Source: Flavobacterium aerium (GTDB lineage Bacteria > Bacteroidota > Bacteroidia > Flavobacteriales > Flavobacteriaceae). Taken from it: 64,000 nucleotides of DNA. The DNA is taken from positions 209,533 to 273,532 of the forward strand of contig NZ_JARQWR010000006.1 in assembly GCF_030766725.1 (NCBI RefSeq), in the 5' to 3' direction. A program made the position numbers and the translations under genes. Below, piece after piece: positions 46,547 to 54,700 of the stretch. The notes under the pieces were generated by a model that saw only the letters and a program-made list of their open reading frames with translations, ran no database searches and was not told the DNA's origin. Position 1 is the first letter of the stretch. Each line of letters begins with the position of its first letter.

Positions 46547-47143
46547 CTACAGTGATTTGATTATTCCGCCAATTGCATCTTTAAGTATTTGGTTATTAAT
46601 TGTTTTAGATAATCCGTTTCCAACCATATTAATCGAAATTAATCCATGAATTACTGCAAAAAAGGTGAAGTGCTTTTGTTTAATATTTGAATCTGTACAT
46701 TCCTCAGGATTATTTTTTTGTAATAATTCTGTGATTACAGAAGTAAATAATTTAAAAGGAGCTTCAACTTCAGGTGTCTTTTGATTACAACAAGTCATTT
46801 CAACGCCATACATAAGTTGATACATTTCTCTGTTGGCAAAAGCAAAATCCCAATAGGCTAACCACATCGCTTCTAGTTGTTCAGGAGCAGTTTCTGCTGA
46901 GGCTTTAGCTTTTTCAAGATCTTTCGTTAATAAAACAAACCCTTTGGTTGTTAACTCTTGAAGTATTGCTTCTTTATTAGCAAAATATTCATAAATAATT
47001 GGAGCAGTATATTCTATTCGGTCGGCAATTTTACGCATACTAAGCCCTTGCCATCCTTCTTCTTTTACGATATAGCATGCAGCATCTAATATATTAGATC
47101 TGGTCTCTTCTTTTAAACGTTGAATTCTATCTTTACTTGCCAT
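46547..47143 (-). CDS. TetR/AcrR family repressor
   Basis: 198 residues. N-terminal TetR helix-turn-helix (SNILDAACYIVKEEGWQGLSMRKIADRIEYTAPIIYEYFANKEAILQEL, here in parts; about 15-60), C-terminal ligand-binding helices including two Cys in MTCCNQKTPEVE that may be drug- or redox-reactive. Located upstream of the adaptor-RND-OprM operon on the same strand. Four TTTAACnnnGTTAAG-like sites flank it, which implies self-repression and repression of the pump. Inducer unknown. Confidence 0.93.
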   Translation of the reverse strand: MASKDRIQRLKEETRSNILDAACYIVKEEGWQGLSMRKIADRIEYTAPIIYEYFANKEAILQELTTKGFVLLTKDLEKAKASAETAPEQLEAMWLAYWDFAFANREMYQLMYGVEMTCCNQKTPEVEAPFKLFTSVITELLQKNNPEECTDSNIKQKHFTFFAVIHGLISINMVGNGLSKTINNQILKDAIGGIIKSL

Positions 47144-47163
47144 CCGTCCTACACATTAAATGA

Positions 47164-47178
47164 TTTAACATCGTTAAG
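47164..47178. promoter_or_regulatory. TetR operator-like palindrome 3 (tetR promoter)
   Basis: TTTAACATCGTTAAG, 20 bases upstream of the tetR start codon, the expected place for self-repression. Confidence 0.6.
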
Positions 47179-47233
47179 CAAAAGTAATACAAATTTGGAT
47201 ATAAATACTTTTAACATCATAAATTTAGAATAA

Positions 47234-47248
47234 TTTAACGCTGTTAGA
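47234..47248. promoter_or_regulatory. TetR operator-like palindrome 4
   Basis: TTTAACGCTGTTAGA, one change from the consensus, 70 bases upstream of the third site. A half site TTTAACATCATAA lies between them at 47210. Confidence 0.5.
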
Positions 47249-47437
47249 TTATTTAATAATTTAATTATTTCAGTGAAATAAGGTGCTAAGGAAGTGTTTA
47301 AGGAATAGACTAAGCGATATTAATTACGATAAATACAATGCGATTTGTTGGCTTTTAACCCCTTTTTGGAGCTATAGAATGGATAAGAAATACCATTTTT
47401 GATAGGGAATATTCTTAAGAAGGTATAAAAATTAAAA

Positions 47438-47470
47438 ATTCCCAGCTTGATCGTAAGACAAACTGGGAAT
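47438..47470 (-). terminator. Terminator of the DUF3037 gene
   Basis: ATTCCCAG and CTGGGAAT pair over a 17-base interior, and the minus strand continues into TTTTTAATTTTT. Confidence 0.7.
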
Positions 47471-47485
47471 AAAAAATAGATAGTA

Positions 47486-47869
47486 TTATAAAACTAATTC
47501 GATAAATAATCGATTGATGGTTGCTTCCAGATTCTCACTTAAACCAGGGTGTGGTCTTGAAGTTTGTATCACAGAACTGCGAACAGCTGTCAACCATCTG
47601 AAACGAGAAGGAATATCCAATTGTGCTATAGGGCCACCATCTTTGGCACCATGGCTAATTTTTTCAAAAGATTCTAAGTTGAGTTGTAATTGCTCAAGGT
47701 CTAAATCATCTGAGAATAGCTTAAGTTTATTAACATCCATCGTGTATTTGAATCGGATGAATCGTTCCTTTTTACAAAAGAGGACAACACCGACATTCAA
47801 AAATTCCTCGCGTTCAACCCTAGGTAGTACACGAATCACGGCATATTCATATAAGTGTTTGTCTTGCAT
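47486..47869 (-). CDS. DUF3037 protein
   Basis: 127 residues of the DUF3037 type (DKHLYEYAVIRVLPRVEREEFLNVGVVLFCKKERFIRFK; later WLTAVRSSVIQTSRPHPG and the C-terminal LFIELVL). Predicted alpha/beta and cytoplasmic; no catalytic motif I can assign. It overlaps the end of the HipA-like kinase gene by 23 bases, so the two proteins are made together. DUF3037 next to a HipA_2 kinase is a recurrent pairing; the role is not known. It could act as partner, antidote or substrate of the kinase, which is inference. Confidence 0.87.
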   Translation of the reverse strand: MQDKHLYEYAVIRVLPRVEREEFLNVGVVLFCKKERFIRFKYTMDVNKLKLFSDDLDLEQLQLNLESFEKISHGAKDGGPIAQLDIPSRFRWLTAVRSSVIQTSRPHPGLSENLEATINRLFIELVL

Positions 47870-48641
47870 TTTGAGCTTCTTTAATAAAAATATCGGAATG
47901 AGCCATTCTAACGGTTAGGAACTTATAATAAACAGATCGAAGTTCTTCTGGTGATTCTGTTGTATCTTCCCATTGTAACCATTCATCGGGAATAAGATCT
48001 ACAATTTGGCGTATTTTATCCTCGGTTAGTAAAACCTTAAAAGCTACATCTACCTCTTCTAATTCAGATGCCTGTGGTAATAACACGTGATCTTTAATTA
48101 AAGAAAAAGGACTCTTTGTATGATTCTCCCAGTTGACCCATGAATGATGGAAGTATAGTGAAGCTCCATGATCAATAAGCCATAATTCTTTATGCCAAAT
48201 AAGCATGTTTGTATTTCTGAAAGTACGATCAACATTCGTTATTAGTGCATCCAACCAAACTATTTGTGAAGCTAATTTAGGGTCAACAACAGTTACTACG
48301 GGATCAAAATTAATAGCACCAGATAAAAAATGTAAAGCTAAATTTAAACCTTGACTACCTTGTAGTAAGTCCTGAATTTCCTCATCTGCTTCTGTACGGC
48401 CAAAGGCTTCATCAAGATTTGCAAAAACAATTTCAGGTAATTGTAAACCCAATGCCCGTGCAATTTCTCCACCAATTAATTCAGCGATGAGTGCTTTTAC
48501 CCCATGCCCGGCCCCTTTAAATTTAAGTACATATTTAAAATCATCATCAGCTTCAGCAAGGGCTGGTAATGAACCACCTTCACGTAATGGCGTTATATAA
48601 CGCGTTACATTTACAGTGCGTAAATTAAGTTTATTGCTCAT
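47847..48641 (-). CDS. HipA_2-type kinase
   Basis: 264 residues from ATG 48641 (MSNKLNLRTVNVTRYI; the frame continues to 48671). HipA-like Ser/Thr kinase fold: nucleotide lysine K40 in YVLKFKG; catalytic loop ITNVDRTFRNTN with D138 and N143 (5 apart, as in HipA D309/N314); the metal-binding DHG motif with D157 (LWLIDHGAS). Lacks the N-terminal HipB-interacting part of HipA and no hipB-like gene is nearby; the only partner is DUF3037 (23-base overlap). Often misnamed 'aminotransferase' in databases, from memory. Substrate unknown. Confidence 0.87.
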   Translation of the reverse strand: MSNKLNLRTVNVTRYITPLREGGSLPALAEADDDFKYVLKFKGAGHGVKALIAELIGGEIARALGLQLPEIVFANLDEAFGRTEADEEIQDLLQGSQGLNLALHFLSGAINFDPVVTVVDPKLASQIVWLDALITNVDRTFRNTNMLIWHKELWLIDHGASLYFHHSWVNWENHTKSPFSLIKDHVLLPQASELEEVDVAFKVLLTEDKIRQIVDLIPDEWLQWEDTTESPEELRSVYYKFLTVRMAHSDIFIKEAQNARQTLI

Positions 48642-48881
48642 AAGATTATCATTATGGATATCAAAGTACAAAAAAGTACGATGTTATAAAAATAGATTGT
48701 AAAAGTACATTGAATTGACGAAATGCAATTCAATATTGAAGGCATATATTTACTATTTGATAATGAAATATAAAAATTAACTATACAAAATCATAAATGT
48801 TAGCAGGAACATTTTAAATCATCGTTTTTTTGCTATTTTTAACCCAAAGACTAAAAAGAGACTTCAACAAAAAGAAAAAGC

Positions 48882-49562
48882 ATGAGATTTATCTTGTTAT
48901 TAATACTTGTAATTAGTGTATCGTCAAACGTATATGCTCAATTTGATGTTAATAATAAATCAATGGCTTTTCCACGGGCCAATAATACTACAATTGAACC
49001 AAAGAAAAGTGTTACACCACCTTCATCAGAAATCCCTCCTTTATATAGTCCGAATGCAATGAATGCTACCAAAAAATCAAAAAGCTCACTACAAGTCGGA
49101 AAAGAAGAAGGATATGCAATGCCAAAAAAGACCAATGAATTTGTAAATCCGGGAATCATGTATGAAGACCGATTGAATAGAAAAGGGACAGGAGAAACAT
49201 CTGAAGATGAAATTGTATTCCGCAGAAACCAATATTTAGGTGATTTTAAAAGTAAAGCCGATAGGGTAAGAGTACGATATCGCGATCATCAGGCAGTAGA
49301 TGGCGATGCGATAAAAGTATCCGTGAATGATGTAGTATTAAAATCCAGAATTATATTAGATAGTGAATTTCAGGGATTTGATTTAGAATTGAATCCAGGT
49401 TTCAATAAAATCGACTTTGAAGCATTAAATCAAGGAAGTTCGGGTCCCAATACAGCCGAGTTTCAAGTGTATGATGATAAAGGAAATATTATTGCAGCAA
49501 ACCGTTGGGATTTAGCGACAGGATTTAAAGCAACTATTATCATTGTGAAAGAGGCAGAATAA
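48882..49562 (+). CDS. Secreted hypothetical protein, 226 aa
   Basis: Signal peptide ends at VSSNVYAQ (22). Residues 23-115 are low in structure and polar (PRANNTTIEPKKSVTPPSSEI). The C-terminal 110 residues form a compact beta domain (GDFKSKADRVRVRYRDHQAVDGDAIKVSVNDVVL; then FNKIDFEALNQGSSGPNTAEFQVYDDKGN), a pattern common in flavobacterial secreted proteins but without an assigned function. Divergent from the HipA-like gene; monocistronic. Confidence 0.78.
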   Translation: MRFILLLILVISVSSNVYAQFDVNNKSMAFPRANNTTIEPKKSVTPPSSEIPPLYSPNAMNATKKSKSSLQVGKEEGYAMPKKTNEFVNPGIMYEDRLNRKGTGETSEDEIVFRRNQYLGDFKSKADRVRVRYRDHQAVDGDAIKVSVNDVVLKSRIILDSEFQGFDLELNPGFNKIDFEALNQGSSGPNTAEFQVYDDKGNIIAANRWDLATGFKATIIIVKEAE

Positions 49563-49627
49563 ACTTCATATTCTCTGAATATCAATTAAAAAAAACACTC
49601 AAAATAAATTGTTTTGTTTGATTTGTA

Positions 49628-49635
49628 TAACTTTG
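49628..49635 (+). promoter_or_regulatory. -7 element of AraC gene, predicted leaderless
   Basis: TAACTTTG-TGCG-ATG: exact TAnnTTTG ending 4 bases before the ATG 49640. A TTG at 49609-49611 lies 16 bases upstream. Confidence 0.55.
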
Positions 49636-49639
49636 TGCG

Positions 49640-50539
49640 ATGAAAAAAGTAGAAAGCATAGAAGAATTTTATTTGACTAAACTCAATTGGATGCCAGATA
49701 ATCTTAAAAAAGAGATTGGGCATTTTAATGTTTTTAAATTAGATGAATTTGTTGGATGCAGTGCAAAACCAGCTCCTTATAGTCGCAAAGAATATTTTAA
49801 AATTAGCCTTATTCTGGGAAAAAACAGAGTAAACTATGCCGATAAGGTAATAGAAATTGAAAAACAAGGACTATTATTTGCTAATCCACACATTCCGTAT
49901 AGTTGGGAATCTTTGGAAGATGAGCAAACAGGCTTTTTTTGTGTTTTTACAGAAGCATTTTTTAATCAATACGGGAACATAAAAGAATACCCTATTTTTC
50001 AACCTGGTGGTAATCCAATCTTTATTTTATCTGATGAACAAGTAGTTTCAATACATCGTATTTTTAGTAGGATGATGGAAGAAATAAATTCTGATTATAC
50101 CTATAAATATGATGTACTTCGTAATTTGGTTTTTGATTTGATACACAATGCATTAAAGATGCGGCCAGCCACTACTACAATCTACGAAAGTTCAAATGCA
50201 TCCACAAGAATTTCCTCCTTATTCATGGAATTATTAGAAAGGCAATTCCCAATTGAAACTCCAATACAACAGATTGTTTTTAAATCTCCTACAGAATTTG
50301 CTAATCAATTAGCAATACATGTAAACCATCTTAATCGAGCATTGAAAGAAACTACAGGTAAAACAACTTCACAAGTTATAACGGAACGTCTTACACAAGA
50401 AGCTAAGGTTTTATTGAAACATACCGATTGGAATATCGGAGAGATTGCTCGTTGTCTTGGATTTGAGGAACTCTCCCATTTTATAAACTTTTTTAAGAAA
50501 AGAACAGAACTCACACCCACTTCTTATCGATCAATCTAA
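49640..50539 (+). CDS. AraC family transcriptional regulator
   Basis: 299 residues. N-terminal cupin-like sensor region (about 25-170; LILGKNRVNYADKVIEIEKQGLLFANPHIPYSWE), then C-terminal AraC helix-turn-helix pair (about 200-299; FANQLAIHVNHLNRALKETTGKTTSQ and NIGEIARCLGFEELSHFINFFKKRTELTPTSYR). It lies 92 bases before an SDR oxidoreductase gene, which is its most likely target. Predicted leaderless mRNA. Confidence 0.9.
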   Translation: MKKVESIEEFYLTKLNWMPDNLKKEIGHFNVFKLDEFVGCSAKPAPYSRKEYFKISLILGKNRVNYADKVIEIEKQGLLFANPHIPYSWESLEDEQTGFFCVFTEAFFNQYGNIKEYPIFQPGGNPIFILSDEQVVSIHRIFSRMMEEINSDYTYKYDVLRNLVFDLIHNALKMRPATTTIYESSNASTRISSLFMELLERQFPIETPIQQIVFKSPTEFANQLAIHVNHLNRALKETTGKTTSQVITERLTQEAKVLLKHTDWNIGEIARCLGFEELSHFINFFKKRTELTPTSYRSI

Positions 50540-50600
50540 ATTGTTTGATTTTCGTAACTATTCGTTTGAATCATGTAATGCCTAAAGATTGCTGACATTC

Positions 50601-50608
50601 TACCTTTG
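50601..50608 (+). promoter_or_regulatory. -7 promoter element of SDR gene
   Basis: TACCTTTG followed by C, exact TAnnTTTG match, 23 bases before the ATG 50632. Confidence 0.55.
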
Positions 50609-50631
50609 CTTCAATATAAAAAGTAAAAAAT

Positions 50632-51477
50632 ATGGAAAGCAAAAAAGTATGGCTTATTACAGGTGCTTCAAAAGGGCTAGGACTAGTGTTTGTAAAACAA
50701 TTATTAGCTGCTGGAAATAAAGTAGCAGCAACAACAAGAACAATTAAAGCATTAACGGATAGTTTAGGTAGTGTAAATGATAACCTATTACCACTTGAAG
50801 TTGATTTATTAGATGAAAAAAGTATCCAGAAAGCAGTCGAATTAACGTTACAAACATTTGGGACGATAGATGTTGTTGTGAACAATGCAGGATATGGGCA
50901 TTTTGGAGCTATAGAAGAATTGAGTGACAAAGAATCACGTCAAAATTTTGATGTAAATGTATTTGGATTACTAAATGTAATTCGCCAAATAATGCCACAT
51001 TTTCGTAAGCAACGCTCTGGACACATATTCAATATAGCATCAATAGGAGGTTATACAGGGAATTTTCCAGGAGTGGGGATATATTGTGCAACAAAATTTG
51101 CAGTAGCTGGGTTGACAGAAGCCTTATCAGCAGAAGGGAAATCTTTTGGTATTCATGCCACTGTAGTTTATCCCGGTTATTTCCGAACCAATTTCTTATC
51201 TGAAGGTTCAATAGTTTTACCATTACATCCAATTGCAGAATATGAAGAAGTAAGAGCGACAGTAAATGCACATCAATTCAATATAGATGGAAATCAAACT
51301 GGAGATCCAGAAAAAGCAATTGAAGTTATACTTAAAGTAGCGTCAGAAGCGAATCCTCCACTACATCTATTTCTAGGACAAGATGCATATGACCTTGTCA
51401 AGGCAAAAGATACCGCTATACATGATGATATGGAAGCATGGAAAGCAGTAGCAACAACAACTGGATTCCCAGAATAA
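50632..51477 (+). CDS. Short-chain dehydrogenase/reductase
   Basis: 281 residues, classical SDR fold: NAD(P) motif TGASKGLG at about 10-17 with basic/hydrophobic strand, NNAG at about 85-88 (VVVNNAGYGHFG), catalytic Ser (IFNIASIGGY) and YCATKFA (Tyr/Lys pair YxxxK). The substrate is not predictable; close relatives act on aldehydes or alcohols. Likely controlled by the AraC gene directly upstream. Terminated at 51501-51533. Confidence 0.92.
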   Translation: MESKKVWLITGASKGLGLVFVKQLLAAGNKVAATTRTIKALTDSLGSVNDNLLPLEVDLLDEKSIQKAVELTLQTFGTIDVVVNNAGYGHFGAIEELSDKESRQNFDVNVFGLLNVIRQIMPHFRKQRSGHIFNIASIGGYTGNFPGVGIYCATKFAVAGLTEALSAEGKSFGIHATVVYPGYFRTNFLSEGSIVLPLHPIAEYEEVRATVNAHQFNIDGNQTGDPEKAIEVILKVASEANPPLHLFLGQDAYDLVKAKDTAIHDDMEAWKAVATTTGFPE

Positions 51478-51500
51478 GTTCTTGTTTTTAAAATCGTATA

Positions 51501-51533
51501 AAAAAAGCAGCCCAGAATTGAGGCTGCTTTTTT
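51501..51533. terminator. Terminator after SDR gene
   Basis: AAAAAAGCAGCC and GGCTGCTTTTTT form a 12-base stem around a 9-base loop. Confidence 0.88.
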
Positions 51534-51748
51534 GTAGTGTAATAAGATATAAAAGTGTCTTTACAATATGATAATTAACATAGTATACCACATAAGATAA
51601 AAAAAAGATAATAAACGAATACACTTCATAATCATGATTTTACAGTAATAAAACATGTACATAAACTGTTCTATGAATATAATCTCAATATTTGTATTTG
51701 TCTGAAAATGAATTAATAACATTCAGATAATAACTCAAAAAAAAGATT

Positions 51749-54700
51749 ATGATTAAAATTTTACCAAAAAGAATTTTTAGAGCATTTCTATTGGCAGCTC
51801 TATTTTTTATTGCACCACTACAAAGTAGTTGGGGGCAGATTATCGGATGGAATGCAGCTTCAAACGGGGGAGGTTTTGGAGCAAGCCCATGGACACCAGA
51901 AACATTAAATTCAAATCTGGAAACATCAGGTTTAATTCGTGGTTCAAGCATCGGAACAGGTGGTTCACCAGCTGGTGGATGTTGGGGTGGATCTGGTGGA
52001 TGGTCTTCCACAGCAGAAAGTGATAATAATAGTTTTTATTTTACTTTTAAAGCACTACCAGGATATAAAGTTAGTTTAAATGAAATATCGAGTAGAACCA
52101 GAAGATCAAATGCAGGACCTTCAGGAAGTACCGTTTGGTATTCTGTGAATGGAGGAGCTTTTGTTGAATTAGACGATTGGAATACAACATCTACTTCTGG
52201 AACTACAGGTACAGGTAATACAACTTCATTGAGTAGTATTACTGCTCTGCAAAATATTGGAGCAGGAGTAGTGGTAAAGTTTAGAATTATACCACAAGGA
52301 TCAACGGGAACCTATTATCTTACAGGATCTGCAAATAGTTTAAGAATTGAAGGAACAGTAGTTCCTGCGAATACTGCAACACCACTAATCACACCATCTA
52401 CAAATACATTAGCTTCTTTTGGCGATGTAATTATAGGGAATAATTCAAGCTCGAATAGCTTTACTTTCAATGGTACAGATTTAACAGGAAATGTAACAGT
52501 TACTGCGCCAACGGGTTTTCAAGTGAGTGGCGATAATACAGCATGGTCAAATCAGATAATAAGAAATGCTGTATCAGGATCGATAAATAATAGTACAGTT
52601 TGGGTACGTTTTAGCCCTACAACTGTGGGACCAATTTCTGGAGATATAGTATTATCCTCATCAGGTGCAGTAAATAAAAAAGTAACCGTTTCAGGAGTTG
52701 GAAAGCCAGCTTCATCAATTTCTGTTACTCCAACAGCAATTACAACATTAAGTTATATCGTGAACAATGGACCTTCAGCGAGTGTTCAGTTGACAAATTT
52801 CTCTAGTACAAATTTAACGCCTGCTACGGGATCAATAACGATTGCACCAGTACTAGGATCGACTTCAAATTATGAAGTTTCAACAGATGGAACTACGTGG
52901 GGAACAACCTCATTATTTGCTTATACAGCTGCAGATAATAATATCAATAATCCAACAATATTTGTACGCTTAAAAGCAGGCTTGGCTGTTGGAGATGTTG
53001 CCTTAGAAACCATAAATCTTACAGGAGGTAATGCTAGTAAAACTTTTACTGTATCTGGGAAAGTTTTAGAACCAAGCAAAATCATAACAGATGATGAACC
53101 TTATGGACCATATTGTAATGCGACAAGTAATTCTTTTGATTTAGATTTTACACCCGTTGGAGCATTTAATGGAACTAATTTTTATGCACAATTATCAAAT
53201 GTAGATGGAAGTTTTCCAACTACTGCGACAAATATTGTAGGAATGGCTACTGGAAGTCCAGTTAACGTTACAATTCCAGCAAATACACCAGTAGGAACTC
53301 TATATAGAGTTCGTGTTTTCAATCAAGACCCATTGACTTTCAGTATTAATGATAACAATCAGAATATAATAATCAATGGTGGACCAACATTATCAGGAAT
53401 TACACAAGCTGAAACAGTGTGTAGTGGTAATGAAGCGATTATAAATTTAACGGGATTATTGGCAAATAGCACAATCAAAATTCATTATACAATTAATGGA
53501 GCTGCTCCACAAACTGTTGCAGGTATTGTTGTTGGTGCAACTGGAAATGCTAGTTTCCCTATTGTATTATCAACTTCAAATAATGGTCAAAATTTAGTAA
53601 TCGATAGTATTGAAAGAACAGATGTTACACCATCCTGTCCTGCTGTATTGACTACTAACAATTCGGTTACCTTAGCTGTGAATCCAGCTCCTACATTAAC
53701 TTCGGCAACTAGTTTAGCGGTATGTGGGCAAGGAGCACAAACAACAATTTCCTTAGTAGGTTTATTACCTAATAGTACTTCCAATATTTTTTACACTGTT
53801 GGAGGAGGAAACATCCAAATTGCAATGGCAGTAACGGCATCAGCAACAGGAGAAGGAAGCTTTTCATTTGCTCCAACATTATTAGATAATGGCCAAAATT
53901 TAGAGGTTGTTTCCATTACAAGAACCGATGTAACACCAAATTGTACTACAGCATTATTAATTAGTGTACCATTAGTAGTTAACACAAGACCAACAGCTGT
54001 GATTGATGGCGATCAGACCATCTGTTTAGGTGTAACACCATCAAATGTAAATATTACATTAACTGGAACTGGCCCATGGAATTTAACCTATACCGATGGT
54101 ACAACTCCAGTAGAGGTAACTAATATTCAAACAAGTCCTTATTCATTTTCAGTTACAACCTCTGAAACAAAAACGTATACTGTTACGGCTTTACAAGATG
54201 CAATTTGTACAGCAATAGCAAGTGATATGAATGGTAGTGCTACTATTACAGTCAATGTAACACCAGTGCCTACAGCCCAAGTACAAACATTTTGTGGAGC
54301 AGGAACTGTTGCAGATTTAGTAGCAACGGGAACAGGAATTCAATGGTATTTGGCTTCAACAGGCGGTACAGCTTTGAGCGCAACAACAACTTTAGTTACT
54401 GGAGATTATTTTGCTACGTCAACCATTGCAGGATGCGAAAGTACAAGAGTACAAACAGCCGTTACAGTTAACGTAACACCTGTGCCAACAACACAAGCAC
54501 AAACATTTTGTGGAACAGGTACTGTTGCAGATTTAGTAGCAACAGGAACAGGAATTCAATGGTATTTGGCTTCAACAGGCGGTACAGCTTTGAGCGCAAC
54601 AACAACTTTGGTAACAGGAAATTATTTTGCTACATCAACCGTTGCAGGATGCGAAAGTACTAGAGTACAAACAGCCGTTACAGTCAATGTAACTCCAGTA

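Larger units (their letters stand above)
47144..47485. other. 342-base gap with operators and a terminator
   Basis: The part next to tetR holds two palindromes (separate entries). The part next to 47486 holds the terminator of the DUF3037 gene at 47438-47470. The 190 bases between show no convincing gene, RNA or repeat. Confidence 0.6.
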
